DNA from: Algoriphagus aquimarinus
Lineage (GTDB): Bacteria; Bacteroidota; Bacteroidia; Cytophagales; Cyclobacteriaceae
Length of the DNA: 64,000 bases
Assembly: GCF_007997215.1 (NCBI RefSeq)
Contig: NZ_VORW01000002.1
Span: 1-64,000 of the forward strand
Direction: 5' to 3'
Position numbers and translations under genes: made by a program. The first letter of the stretch is position 1. Every line of letters starts with the position of its first letter. The notes under the pieces were generated by a model. It did no database searches, was not told where the DNA came from, and was given only the letters and a program-made list of their open reading frames with translations. Of the stretch, positions 54,084-62,997 are shown piece after piece.

Positions 54084-55010
54084 TTATTCTATGTTTTTTT
54101 GCTCTGTAAAGCTACTCGTCTCAATAAAGATTCTTTTTACACTAGGATGGAAGTGTCGAATGTCTTTTTCAAGCCTACATACGGCTTTCTCGATATCCAA
54201 TGAAGATTGATTTTTCTTAAAGCGAATGTCAATAGCTAAAAAAACATTTTGCGGACCAAAATACATGGTTAACGGTTTTTTAGCCTTATCTACCGCCTCA
54301 TCTGCATGCACCACTTTTAGAATACTGGAAGACATTTCTTCATTCGCACCTTCTCCGATTAGTAAACCTTTACTTTCTATTGCCAATATCAGCGCTATAA
54401 CTGCAAGTAAAAGACCGATGAGAACAGATGCATAGGCATCATAACGTGCGTCTTCAAAATAGTGTCCTAGAAATAAGCCTGTAGCAGCTATCACCAAACC
54501 CACGAGCGCGCCTGCATCTTCCAATATCACAGCAAAGCTCCCGGGATCCTTGCTTAATTTGATAGCTTTCCAATAAGTATTTTTTCCTTTTTGTTTTTTG
54601 AAATTTTTCAATGCAAAAAACAGTGCTGATCCTTCAAATAAAAAGGCAAGTCCCAATACGATGTAACTCCAGAATGGATCCGTCAAAGGAGCAGGGTCAG
54701 CTATATGAGAAATTCCTTTGTATAAAGACATTCCGCCACCGATTGAAAAAATAAGTATGGCAACAATCAAAGACCAAAAATAGAGTTCTTTCCCATGACC
54801 AAATGGATGATTGTCATCAGCGGGTTTTTTGCTCTCATGGATTCCAAATAAAAGTAAGCCCCCGTTACCCGTATCTACCAGGGAGTGAATTCCTTCAGAA
54901 ATCATCGCCGAACTTCCGCTAAAACTTGCTGCTATAAATTTAGCTACAGCTATCGCAAGGTTTGCGGCAATCGCTGCATATATGGGCAATTTACTTCCCG
55001 ATGTATCCAT
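54084..55010 (-). CDS. Cation diffusion facilitator (CDF) transporter
   Basis: 308 residues. The CDF fold has about six helices; the metal-binding His/Asp are in SEGIHSLVDTGNG (helix 2), with the matching acidic site in VILEDAGALVGL (helix 5). Many CDF proteins export Zn(II), Fe(II), Mn(II) or Co(II) in exchange for protons. The C-terminal cytoplasmic domain is present (VHADEAVDKAKKPLTMYFG onward). No regulator is adjacent. It lies 150 bases from the DUF1206 gene with the same direction; co-transcription is possible. Confidence 0.85.
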   Translation of the reverse strand: MDTSGSKLPIYAAIAANLAIAVAKFIAASFSGSSAMISEGIHSLVDTGNGGLLLFGIHESKKPADDNHPFGHGKELYFWSLIVAILIFSIGGGMSLYKGISHIADPAPLTDPFWSYIVLGLAFLFEGSALFFALKNFKKQKGKNTYWKAIKLSKDPGSFAVILEDAGALVGLVIAATGLFLGHYFEDARYDAYASVLIGLLLAVIALILAIESKGLLIGEGANEEMSSSILKVVHADEAVDKAKKPLTMYFGPQNVFLAIDIRFKKNQSSLDIEKAVCRLEKDIRHFHPSVKRIFIETSSFTEQKNIE

Positions 55011-55158
55011 TTTTGAAATAATTTAATTAATCGAATTGTGTTCTATTTACTAGATAGAGAGACACTTTATTTGTCAAGCCTATTTGATACGATCTGTCAA
55101 CATTTTGTGTGGTTATAGATGAAATCATTCATGTTATTTTCTCGCTTAAACGTATTGC

Positions 55159-55962
55159 CTAAACTAAGTCGCTAATATCAGAATGGCGGGCAACCATGAA
55201 ACAAAAGATGCCATAACCCAGCATTCCTAATGCGACTGCCCCCATCAGAAAACTGCCATACGGTAAACTTAATAAATATTGCAAAGCACCTTCTGTTCCC
55301 TCCAGAGCATTGGCATCGTGAGCGAGGCTAACTTTGATTATAAAAAAAGAAATGATTCCAAAAACCACTCCCCTTGCTACATAACCATACCTACCGCTTT
55401 GTTTAACCAAGTTGTATTCATTTTTAGTATCGGGATTTTCATCAATCTGCTTCATGTATTTTCCGCTAAATCCCAAATAGCACTGCCAAATTGCATTCAA
55501 AGCCATCCCTACGGCAATTATCCATATAACCCAAATTCCCCATTCTTTTTCAAGCAATTGGCTCAGTGCTGCTTTTTTAGACTCATCGCCTGACGAATCT
55601 GAATTACTAAAAAGTGGTTTCGCAAATGAAAAGGCAATGACTCCATAAAATATTCCCGAATAGGCAAATTGGAGTCTAGGACCAATCCTTTTTTCATCTT
55701 CGTCTCCACTGGGGTCAAATGCAGCTTCATAAAAGCGCCATAAGCTATAGGCCAATAAGCCGAAAGCTACAATTGAAGTGAGTATTACTCCGCCAGGTAA
55801 TTCTTGAAGAAATGAAACAATACCTGATTTCCCTTTAATTTCTCCACCCAATCCGAAGGCAACCATTGCCGCCAGAATTCCCATTAGGGCGTATACTAAT
55901 CCTTTACTGTAAAAGCCGACTTGCTTTACTTTTTTTATTTTGTCTTTCTGGGAGTTGTCCAT
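55159..55962 (-). CDS. DUF1206 integral membrane protein
   Basis: 267 residues. Six membrane helices arranged as three pairs with repeated sequence blocks (KQVGFYSKGLVYALMGIL, RFYEA, QFAYSGIFYGVIAFSFAKP, QSGRYGYVARGVVFGIISFF), the DUF1206 internal repeats. No catalytic residues can be named. Function unknown; it may be a structural membrane protein. The start at 55962 gives a short cytoplasmic leader. Confidence 0.75.
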   Translation of the reverse strand: MDNSQKDKIKKVKQVGFYSKGLVYALMGILAAMVAFGLGGEIKGKSGIVSFLQELPGGVILTSIVAFGLLAYSLWRFYEAAFDPSGDEDEKRIGPRLQFAYSGIFYGVIAFSFAKPLFSNSDSSGDESKKAALSQLLEKEWGIWVIWIIAVGMALNAIWQCYLGFSGKYMKQIDENPDTKNEYNLVKQSGRYGYVARGVVFGIISFFIIKVSLAHDANALEGTEGALQYLLSLPYGSFLMGAVALGMLGYGIFCFMVARHSDISDLV

Positions 55963-56358
55963 ATACTTTTATCCCTAAATGGGGAATTTCTATGTTGAAT
56001 TAGTAAGAGGGATACTATTTCACATAAGTAGTGCCATGGTTGAGAACCTTTACTTTCGCTCTGATTTTTAGATTCGGAGCATAACTATCGGAAGTGTCAA
56101 GACAGCTCCATCCAGATCGATGGTCAGTTGTGAGCCTGGCATGGGTAGGAGCGAAAACTCCGCGGCGGAGGAGAAGATCATTAGCCCAATCCGCTGTCCT
56201 GCTGGGATGATCTTTGTATTGGGGTGAAATTACAAATCCCACCCAGTAGCAAAGGTGTTTTGACTAAGTTTCGTCTAACATTCTACAGCCAACTTGGGTA
56301 GAGGAGTGAATCTTGGGCCGTTTTTTTCGAAATCGGCTGACCGCAAGCACAAGAAAGT
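55963..56358. other. Spacer of higher GC
   Basis: 396 bases between the DUF1206 gene and the propeller gene. A 75-codon minus-strand frame (56015-56242) shows no family signature and is not called. The base composition here resembles the GC-richer gene that follows and differs from the surroundings. Confidence 0.4.
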
Positions 56359-57429
56359 TTATTTCGCACTGAACCAAGACATACCATCGGGGTTCTGAAG
56401 GTCGGTTATTTCTTTGATCACTGTCATTGTGTTAGTGTCGATCACTACGAGTTTGTTGCCGGCGCTTACTGCATAGTATGCCCGTGGACGTACCGGATCG
56501 ATGAAGATGCCTTCACCACCTGCACCTACGTCAATACGTTTCACCTCTTTACGTGTTGCCACATCCCAGACACGCAGCTCGTTGCCCTGTAGCTCATTCA
56601 TCAATACGTATTTTCCGTCCTTCGTAAACTTAATGCGGTTGTTCAAACCGCCTTCAAACGAAATAGTGCTGACCAGTTTCTTCTCCGGTACGTTGATGAT
56701 CGATATCTCTTTAGCATTCATGTGAAGGGCCCAAAACTCGTTGCCGTCGGGTGAAAGCGCCATGCCTTCCATGCGGGTGTCACCAGGAAAAGTAGTGAAA
56801 GCAAAATTTTTCTGGCCTCTTTCATTTGTTATCCGATCGACAATAGAAATCACACTGCCATTGCTGCTTGCAGTAAAGATTCGCTGTTCATCGGGAGTGA
56901 CGATGAGCATGTGTGATCCACCGGGGAGTCCGATGACCTCGTCAAACTTCTTGGTTGCCGGATCATAACGTGTGATCAGGCGGTTAGTCTCATGGCCCAG
57001 GTAAAGATGACTGCCTGCGAAAGTAATCGCATGACGGTCTCCAAATGCGCTGATATCAATGGGCTCAACCCGCTTTTGCGCGACAACATCTACCACCGTG
57101 ATTCCAGGAAGATTCGAGCCGATGTACACATACCGTCCATCGGTTGCGATTTCGTGAAGATTTCCTCCTGCCGGAATACGCGCCACAATTTCAAGTGTTT
57201 CGGGATCGATTATCACCAGACGGCCCGCAGCCTTCTCGCCCAGGAGCAAGGCCTGTTTGGGTGTGGGTCCAAAGCTCACTACCGGCGAATCCGGATCGAC
57301 GGCCCGGTTTTTCCCCGGCCCACCACTTTTCCCCGGACTTGCTGATGGTGGGACTTGGGCAAGCAATGGTTGTACTTCAAGAAGGAGAAGGGTGATCAGT
57401 AGTAGTAAAAAACAACTTGATTTTTGCAT
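56359..57429 (-). CDS. Secreted YncE-like beta-propeller protein
   Basis: 356 residues from ATG 57429; a longer start at 57468 is possible. Signal peptide (about 1-25), a Pro/Ser-rich linker, and seven-bladed propeller repeats of the YVTN type (for example LIVTPDEQRIFTASSNGSVISIVD and KFTKDGKYVLMNELQGNELRVWD; ends only quoted). It is probably periplasmic, of unknown binding partner; YncE-like proteins can bind DNA or metals, and others cap quinoprotein enzymes. The gene is GC-richer than the rest (34 of 60 in the stretch 57181-57240, against 23 of 60 in 16201-16260), a sign of transfer. Confidence 0.75.
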   Translation of the reverse strand: MQKSSCFLLLLITLLLLEVQPLLAQVPPSASPGKSGGPGKNRAVDPDSPVVSFGPTPKQALLLGEKAAGRLVIIDPETLEIVARIPAGGNLHEIATDGRYVYIGSNLPGITVVDVVAQKRVEPIDISAFGDRHAITFAGSHLYLGHETNRLITRYDPATKKFDEVIGLPGGSHMLIVTPDEQRIFTASSNGSVISIVDRITNERGQKNFAFTTFPGDTRMEGMALSPDGNEFWALHMNAKEISIINVPEKKLVSTISFEGGLNNRIKFTKDGKYVLMNELQGNELRVWDVATRKEVKRIDVGAGGEGIFIDPVRPRAYYAVSAGNKLVVIDTNTMTVIKEITDLQNPDGMSWFSAK

Positions 57430-57581
57430 AACAGGAATTTGGATAGTAGTTATGAAAACCACCTCCATGGATTGTCCTGTGCTGTCTTGAATGTTCCCTT
57501 CTCGTCAGTTCTTCTTCCTAGCCAATTTTCTATTTTCAGGTTTTTGATGCTCTCTTTTTATCAACATATTATTCCTGTTTA

Positions 57582-58034
57582 TTACTTTATCAACCTCTGA
57601 TCAAACCGAAACTCTACCTGTTCAATGACTTTCACTCTATGATATTCTGGGTGTCTGCAATTGAGTATGTAATTTCTTGAACTATGAATCACACTGCTTG
57701 GCACTTTAAGAGCTATTGATCTATTGGAGTTTATCCATTCTTCCGCTATTTCCGCCAGAATCGATGGAGCAGGGTAGTTTGTCCAGTTATCCGGCAAATC
57801 TTTTATCTCAATTTCATAAATTGAATCATCAGGAATCTCTAGGGTCAAGATATCCAAAGCTGGAACTATGGCTGGTGGAGTATGTACAATTATTTCGAGC
57901 AGCGCTAATTCTTTGCTTTCTCCAGTGTAGAGTACAGGCGAACCTTTTTTATTCCAGCGACCACCAAACATAGCTGCACCTGATCCATAAATATTACTAG
58001 CATGTTTTTTACCGGCAATTCGATATACCTTCAT
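57582..58034 (-). CDS. RES-domain toxin
   Basis: 150 residues. The family Arg, Glu and Ser are present: MKVYRIAGKKH (early Arg) with GGRWNKKGSPVLYTGES, LALLEIIVH (Glu), and VPSSVIHSSRNYILN (Ser). RES toxins destroy NAD+ by phosphorolysis or hydrolysis and so stop growth. The antitoxin gene stops 2 bases before, in the usual antitoxin-first order. It is the second gene of a minus-strand two-gene operon with a palindrome over its promoter. Confidence 0.85.
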   Translation of the reverse strand: MKVYRIAGKKHASNIYGSGAAMFGGRWNKKGSPVLYTGESKELALLEIIVHTPPAIVPALDILTLEIPDDSIYEIEIKDLPDNWTNYPAPSILAEIAEEWINSNRSIALKVPSSVIHSSRNYILNCRHPEYHRVKVIEQVEFRFDQRLIK

Positions 58035-58036
58035 GA

Positions 58037-58483
58037 TTAACTGTAAACACCATGCTCGATTCTACCTAAAACATCTCTCACTTTGGATATTCCACCAGGA
58101 ATTTCAATTAATTCCTGAGGTTCAATATCTCCCAAGGAAGTATTGGGAAGGTGTAACCATTTGAAAAAATTTTCTTTGCTCTCAAAAACTTCGATACCAT
58201 ACAGGAACAAATCCGCAGCCTCAAGTAATTGAACTGAGCTATTCCTTTTTAGATCCTGCTTTGACCTTAATAATCGATACAGCGTTGGTTCTGATAAGTT
58301 TAATAAGGTAGCGGTGAAATTTTTGGAGAGATTGAAATAAACGCTAAAATGAACAACAGCATCAGAATTTATGCCTTTGGTCGCTAGTGTAATGAAGTCA
58401 AAAGGGCTGTCAACTCTCTCCTTCAAATTGTCTTTGCCAAATACTTCATTCAATTTTTGATACCTATCAATTGTCTTTTCCAT
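58037..58483 (-). CDS. Xre/MbcA/ParS-type antitoxin (DUF2384)
   Basis: 148 residues. An Xre-like helix-turn-helix in the first part (FTATLLNLSEPTLYRLLRSKQDL), then the DUF2384 domain with PNTSLGDIEPQELIEIPGGISKVRDVLGRIEHGVY, given only as a landmark (about 112-147). The C-terminal domain blocks the toxin. It overlaps no other gene, and sits 7 bases from a palindrome (58491-58516) that is its likely autoregulatory operator. Confidence 0.85.
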   Translation of the reverse strand: MEKTIDRYQKLNEVFGKDNLKERVDSPFDFITLATKGINSDAVVHFSVYFNLSKNFTATLLNLSEPTLYRLLRSKQDLKRNSSVQLLEAADLFLYGIEVFESKENFFKWLHLPNTSLGDIEPQELIEIPGGISKVRDVLGRIEHGVYS

Positions 58484-58490
58484 GTCTTGT

Positions 58491-58516
58491 CATTTGATAA
58501 TATAATTTATCATATG
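58491..58516. promoter_or_regulatory. Operator/promoter palindrome of the RES-Xre operon
   Basis: CATTTGATAA-TATAAT-TTATCATATG: two 10-base arms, one mismatch, around TATAAT, starting 8 bases upstream of the antitoxin ATG. A second TGATAATCA/TGATTATA pair lies near 58608. Binding of the antitoxin here would block transcription. Confidence 0.55.
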
Positions 58517-58751
58517 AACGAATATGCGACAAATATGTTAGGAAATGAAATTAATGGAGTAATCTTTATTTCTTTTATTTTAGAAAAATAATCACTGTTG
58601 ATATTTGATAATCAGTTGATTATACCTATTTATTGAAATTAGCTATTTCTGTTAATAGGATTCTTTTTCAAACTGAATCATTTTCACTCTCTTTTAGTTA
58701 TCCCAACTGTGCTTTATCCAGATTATCGATTCGTGAATTTCATAAACTCGG

Positions 58752-58783
58752 TTTGGGATTGGGACGGCACAAAAGTATCTTTA
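58752..58783 (+). promoter_or_regulatory. Candidate Bacteroidota-type promoter of aguBA
   Basis: TTTG at 58752-58755 and TATCTTTA at 58776-58783, with a 20-base spacer, resemble the Bacteroidota housekeeping pattern TTTG-N19-TAnnTTTG. It lies 26 bases before the GTG start at 58810. Confidence 0.45.
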
Positions 58784-58809
58784 CACCTCATTCATCAAAA
58801 TGATCTATT

Positions 58810-59685
58810 GTGGCAAATAAAACTGTAAAAGTTGGCTTAGTCCAGTTGGGTTGCTCTTCTGATGTAGCTGAAAATATGGCGAAAACCATCGCTGGTGTTC
58901 GTGAAGCTACTGCCAAGGGCGCACAGGTTGTAGTTTTGCAGGAGCTTTTCCGCTCCCTGTACTTCTGCGACGTGGAAGATTACGAAAATTTTAAATTGGC
59001 TGAGGCTATTCCTGGACCATCTACCGATACACTTGGAGAACTAGCCAAAGAACTTGGTGTGGTGATCGTGGCTTCTCTTTTTGAGAAAAGAGCCGAAGGT
59101 TTATACCATAATACCACCGCTGTTTTGGATGCTGATGGAGCCTATTTAGGCAAATACAGAAAAATGCATATCCCTGATGATCCGGGATATTTTGAGAAGT
59201 TCTACTTCACTCCTGGGGATTTGGGTTACAAAGTATTCCCTACCAGATTCGGTAAGATCGGCGTATTGATCTGCTGGGATCAGTGGTATCCGGAAGCAGC
59301 GAGAATCACGGCTTTGAAAGGAGCGGATTTCTTGGTTTATCCTACAGCTATAGGCTGGCACAAGGATCAGGATGGACTCACCAATGACGAGCAATATGGC
59401 GCTTGGCAGACCATTCAGCGTTCCCATGCCGTAGCAAATGGTATTCCGGTAGTTTCTGTAAATAGAATTGGTATCGAAGGTGATATGAAATTCTGGGGCG
59501 GTTCTTTCGTCTCCAATCCTTTCGGTAGAGTGTTGTTCAAGGCATCTCATGACGAGGAGCAAGTACATGTGGAAGAACTGGATTTCGCTGGATCTGACCG
59601 ATACAGAACGCACTGGCCTTTCTTGAGAGACCGTAGAATTGATTCCTATCAGCCGATCACCAAGCGATATTTGGACGAAGAATAA
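58810..59685 (+). CDS. aguB: N-carbamoylputrescine amidase
   Basis: 291 residues, GTG start. The nitrilase fold has its Glu-Lys-Cys triad: Glu in VLQELFRSLYF, Lys in GKYRKMHIPDDPG and nucleophile Cys in IGVLICWDQWYPEAARI. Sequence and length are those of N-carbamoylputrescine amidase, which makes putrescine, CO2 and ammonia. The stop overlaps the ATG of aguA (TAATG), so the two are coupled and form the agmatine-to-putrescine route. A promoter-like element lies upstream. Confidence 0.88.
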   Translation: MANKTVKVGLVQLGCSSDVAENMAKTIAGVREATAKGAQVVVLQELFRSLYFCDVEDYENFKLAEAIPGPSTDTLGELAKELGVVIVASLFEKRAEGLYHNTTAVLDADGAYLGKYRKMHIPDDPGYFEKFYFTPGDLGYKVFPTRFGKIGVLICWDQWYPEAARITALKGADFLVYPTAIGWHKDQDGLTNDEQYGAWQTIQRSHAVANGIPVVSVNRIGIEGDMKFWGGSFVSNPFGRVLFKASHDEEQVHVEELDFAGSDRYRTHWPFLRDRRIDSYQPITKRYLDEE

Positions 59686-60764
59686 TGAGTATGACAGATA
59701 TCTTTGCTTTAGCCAATTCGGGTGAGAAGACACCAGCCGAATTGGGATACTATTTCCCTGCGGAATTTGCCCCACATACAGCTACTTGGCTCAGTTGGCC
59801 TCATAAAGAGGAATCTTGGCCAGGGAAACTTGACAGCGTTTACGCTCCGTATTCTGAGTTTATCAAATATGTGGCACTAGGCGAAATCGTCAATATCAAT
59901 GTCGCTGATGAGGCGATGAAGGCTTTTGCTTTGGCACATTTGCAGAAAGCAGGAGTGAACTTGGCGAATATCCGTTTTCACTTTTTCCCAACAAATGACG
60001 CTTGGTGTAGAGATCATGGCCCAGCTTTCTTGATCAATCCAGATGCGGATGTGAAGAAGGTATTGGTGAAATGGGATTACAATGCCTGGGGAAATAAATA
60101 TCCGCCTCACGATCTCGACAACCAGATTCCGATCAAAATCGCTGCTGAATTAGGAATTCCTTGCTTCAAACCTGGAATCGTCATGGAAGGTGGTTCGGTG
60201 GAATTCAATGGAAAAGGAACGCTTTTGACTTCAGAAGCTTGTTTGCTTAATGAAAATAGAAATCCACATCTCAACCAAGATCAGATCGAGAGATACCTTC
60301 AGGATTATTATGGAGTGAATCATATCCTTTGGGTTGGTGACGGGATCATCGGTGACGATACGGATGGGCATATAGATGATATCACTCGCTTTGTCAATGA
60401 AGATACCGTGTTGACTGTGGTGGAAGAAAATAAGTCAGACGAAAATCATTTGTTGCTTAAGGAAAATCTGGAGCGACTGCACAAAATGCGTTTGGAAAAC
60501 GGCAAGCAATTGAATGTGGTAGAACTTCCTATGCCGGATCCGGTGATTTGGGAAGATCAGCGATTGCCAGCTTCTTATGCTAATTTCTACATTGCTAATC
60601 ATGCGGTTGTAGTTCCGACTTTCCGAGATAAAAAGGATCAGCAAGCATTGGATATTATTTCAGATTGTTTTCCTGATCGTAAAGTCGTAGGTGTAGATTC
60701 CAAAGATATCATCTGGGGACTTGGTAGTTTTCACTGTCTGAGTCAGCAGGAACCGGCGGTATAA
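59685..60764 (+). CDS. aguA: Agmatine deiminase
   Basis: 359 residues. The guanidine-modifying fold has its active-site residues: TNDAWCRDHGPAF (Asp and His near the start), GMDGHIDD-like DTDGHIDDITRFV and the nucleophile Cys near the C-terminus in GLGSFHCLSQQEP. It converts agmatine to N-carbamoylputrescine, which AguB then cleaves. Translationally coupled to aguB by TAATG. A terminator follows at 60772-60837. Confidence 0.9.
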   Translation: MSMTDIFALANSGEKTPAELGYYFPAEFAPHTATWLSWPHKEESWPGKLDSVYAPYSEFIKYVALGEIVNINVADEAMKAFALAHLQKAGVNLANIRFHFFPTNDAWCRDHGPAFLINPDADVKKVLVKWDYNAWGNKYPPHDLDNQIPIKIAAELGIPCFKPGIVMEGGSVEFNGKGTLLTSEACLLNENRNPHLNQDQIERYLQDYYGVNHILWVGDGIIGDDTDGHIDDITRFVNEDTVLTVVEENKSDENHLLLKENLERLHKMRLENGKQLNVVELPMPDPVIWEDQRLPASYANFYIANHAVVVPTFRDKKDQQALDIISDCFPDRKVVGVDSKDIIWGLGSFHCLSQQEPAV

Positions 60765-60771
60765 AGAATTG

Positions 60772-60837
60772 GCTCTCGCAAAGGCGCGACGGCGCAAAGG
60801 TGAATTTATCTTTGCTCCTCTATCTCTTTGCGAGAGC
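60772..60837 (+). terminator. Terminator after aguBA
   Basis: Perfect 12-bp stem GCTCTCGCAAAG/CTTTGCGAGAGC with a 42-base middle, 8 bases past the aguA stop, followed by TATTATTTTTTG. The middle repeats GGCGC-AAAGG-like words. A long loop is not ideal, but a T tract follows. Confidence 0.6.
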
Positions 60838-60902
60838 TATTATTTTTTGAATTTGATCTAGAAGTTCTCTTTGCATCGTTTCTTTAAAAAACACTTTATT
60901 CA

Positions 60903-61763
60903 ATGAGCAAAATATTCCTAGCCCTTATTTTTACTTTTTTGATGAGCTCCTGCGCTTTTCAAACACTTCATAGAACAAAAGACATCAACTACATTTCCGC
61001 CAACACTCAACAAGATTTGCCTAATAAGAACCTAGATGTTTACGCCCCTAAAAAAGCTAGTAATCTTCCTGTTCTTGTGTTTTTCTATGGTGGAAGTTGG
61101 AAGTCGGGGAAGAAGGAGATGTATCACTTTCTTGGGAATAGATTAGCTAGAAGGGATTTGATAGTTGTGATTGCTGATTATCCGTTGTCTCCCGATTATC
61201 AGATTTGTACTATGCAGGAATCAGCATTGGCAGCAATTAATTGGACCAAGGATCATATAATTGAATATGGTGGTGATCCGGATAGAGTTTTCGTTTCGGG
61301 GCATTCTGCTGGAGGACATTTGGCTTCTTTGATTGCTGTGAAGGAGGATGAATTGAAGCCTTCAGAGAATGGAAAGAAGTTGGCTGGTTCTATTTTGATT
61401 GATGCAGCGGGTTTGGATATGTATGGGTATTTAGAAGAAACAAGTGAAGGAGAAGGCAAAAAGTATTTGAATGCATTTACTGATGATCCTGCGGTTTGGA
61501 AGGAATATTCTTCGATGTATTTTTTGACAGACAATTTGTCGCCTATGCTGATTTTGGAAGGAGAGCGCACTTACCCTAGCATCCAAGGGAGCAGAGAGCG
61601 ATTTATGAAGCGTATTGAAGAAAAAGGAATCGAAGATGTGACTGCGAAAATTTACCCTAAGAAAAAGCATATTCCCATGATCACACAGTTTCTATGGACT
61701 GGAGGTAGAGTATATAAGGATGTGTTGGGTTTTATTGAGGAAGTGACTGATGATCAATTTTAG
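60903..61763 (+). CDS. Alpha/beta-hydrolase lipoprotein
   Basis: 286 residues. A lipoprotein signal ends at MSSC (about residue 17). The alpha/beta-hydrolase core has HGGxW-like VFFYGGSWKSGKKE (oxyanion hole), the nucleophile Ser in VSGHSAGGHLASL, and acid/His near LILEGE and KKKHIPMI. The type is that of carboxylesterases of the HSL/BD-FAE class. The substrate is probably an ester at the cell surface. It ends before a hairpin at 61799. Confidence 0.82.
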   Translation: MSKIFLALIFTFLMSSCAFQTLHRTKDINYISANTQQDLPNKNLDVYAPKKASNLPVLVFFYGGSWKSGKKEMYHFLGNRLARRDLIVVIADYPLSPDYQICTMQESALAAINWTKDHIIEYGGDPDRVFVSGHSAGGHLASLIAVKEDELKPSENGKKLAGSILIDAAGLDMYGYLEETSEGEGKKYLNAFTDDPAVWKEYSSMYFLTDNLSPMLILEGERTYPSIQGSRERFMKRIEEKGIEDVTAKIYPKKKHIPMITQFLWTGGRVYKDVLGFIEEVTDDQF

Positions 61764-61798
61764 CTAACCAAAAATCTAATAATATCATTATAATTTAG

Positions 61799-61823
61799 AA
61801 AGTTGTTAAAATACCAACTTTTT
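61799..61823 (+). terminator. Terminator after the hydrolase gene
   Basis: A 7-bp stem AAAGTTG/CAACTTT with a 9-base loop, followed by TTTTTGTTTCTTTTG, 36 bases past the hydrolase stop. Typical for a rho-independent terminator on the plus strand. Confidence 0.55.
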
Positions 61824-61915
61824 GTTTCTTTTGATGTTAAATAGATAGGCATGACTATCCTTTATCTTACCAAGCTTATTTTGTTTCCAGAAAGCATTCA
61901 GATTCAGGGAAGAGT

Positions 61916-62143
61916 TTGACTACTTGGAAAAATATTGTTGAATTGGCTCAATGGAGGAAAAGTCAAGATATCCTAGATAGCTTTCCCAAAGCTAAAATTA
62001 TCAAGGGAAATCGAGCACGATTTAAGATTGTCGGTAATAAATACCGATTGATCATTGAGGTGGATTATGAAGATGAAACGGTGGAAATACGTTTTATAGG
62101 AACTCACCCTGAGTATGATAAAATAGATGCAACTACGATTTAA
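61916..62143 (+). CDS. higB: HigB-type toxin, probably broken by a frameshift near its start
   Basis: 75 residues if translated from TTG 61916: [20 protein letters not shown], then [20 protein letters not shown] and [18 protein letters not shown], all HigB landmarks. Normal HigB toxins are about 95-100 residues. The missing N-terminus can be read: ATG 61851 gives [12 protein letters not shown] in another frame, and [11 protein letters not shown] joins in the toxin frame if one T is restored in a TTT run at about 61884-61888. HigB cleaves mRNA on the ribosome. Its antitoxin follows after 5 bases and is intact. Confidence 0.75.
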   Translation: MTTWKNIVELAQWRKSQDILDSFPKAKIIKGNRARFKIVGNKYRLIIEVDYEDETVEIRFIGTHPEYDKIDATTI

Positions 62144-62148
62144 AGATT

Positions 62149-62541
62149 ATGGAAAAAGATACGTTCAGAAACTGGTATTTACTTGAGTCAGAAGAGGATT
62201 TTGATCGAGCGATAGCTCGCTATGAACTGTTGAAAAGTGCTGAAAAAGGATCAGATGAACATAAAGAAAAAATGCTTTTGGTTCATCTAATTGCAGCTTA
62301 TGAAAATAAACTATGGGATTTGCCAGAAGTGGATCCTGTGGAAATGATCAAAATTAGGATGGAAGATTTTGGATACAATGCGACAACTTTGGCCAAAGAA
62401 TATGGAGATAAAGGGACTATTAGCAAAGTTTTGAATTATAAGCAATCTCTCTCACTGACTATGATTAGGAAGTTTAGTCATTTACTCAAAATTCCAGCTG
62501 AATGCCTGATAAAGGAATATCCTTTGAAAAAGGCTGTTTGA
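62149..62541 (+). CDS. higA: HigA-type antitoxin
   Basis: 130 residues. An N-terminal helical part contacts the toxin, and a C-terminal Xre-like helix-turn-helix (MEDFGYNATTLAKEYGDK, SKVLNYKQSLSLTMIRKFS) binds the operator. Toxin-first order is the normal HigBA arrangement. It is intact, while the toxin gene seems frameshifted. It faces the PIN-domain toxin gene, with only 18 bases between stops. Confidence 0.85.
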   Translation: MEKDTFRNWYLLESEEDFDRAIARYELLKSAEKGSDEHKEKMLLVHLIAAYENKLWDLPEVDPVEMIKIRMEDFGYNATTLAKEYGDKGTISKVLNYKQSLSLTMIRKFSHLLKIPAECLIKEYPLKKAV

Positions 62542-62559
62542 AGAGAGTATAGGGATTGC

Positions 62560-62997
62560 TTATTTCGAAAGACTTTCCATCAATTCCTCTGGAGTAATCA
62601 CTTGCAAATAGGGTTTTGAGAGTTTGAGGAAATCACGGTCTGATGTGACGATAGCATCCATGTGGTGATTAAGACAAATGAAATAATGGATGGAATCTTC
62701 TATATCTGTGTGGGTGGATTGAATTGCAGAAAGAATTGAATTTTGATCTCCTTCCAGCAGCGTAAACTTTTCACAAATCACACCTATTATTTCTTTGCAA
62801 ACGGGAAGATCTTTGGCCTGCTTGAGGTAATATGCACAAGTTTGAATTACTGAGATCGTCACATGACCTTGTATTTGGTTATTGTCCAGTTTTTCAAAAA
62901 TTGAATTTATTAATTCTTGCTTTGGACTTCTTTCCAAGAAAAAATCAAGCAGAATATTGACATCAAAGAAGATCTTCAAAGCCGTATTTTTTAGCAC
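62560..62997 (-). CDS. PIN-domain toxin (VapC-type)
   Basis: 145 residues. PIN fold with the acidic active site: Asp in FFDVNILLDFFLE, and further acidic residues in HTDIEDSIHYFICLNH and IVTSDRDFLKLSK. Such RNases cut tRNA or rRNA. The upstream partner overlaps by 35 bases, the usual antitoxin-toxin coupling. The start at ATG 62997 gives a normal N-terminal strand. Confidence 0.83.
   Translation of the reverse strand: MLKNTALKIFFDVNILLDFFLERSPKQELINSIFEKLDNNQIQGHVTISVIQTCAYYLKQAKDLPVCKEIIGVICEKFTLLEGDQNSILSAIQSTHTDIEDSIHYFICLNHHMDAIVTSDRDFLKLSKPYLQVITPEELMESLSK

Noticed and set aside
56015..56242. Minus-strand frame of 75 codons in the GC-richer spacer
   Set aside because: No recognised motif and no partner; probably an open frame by chance in a GC-richer stretch.
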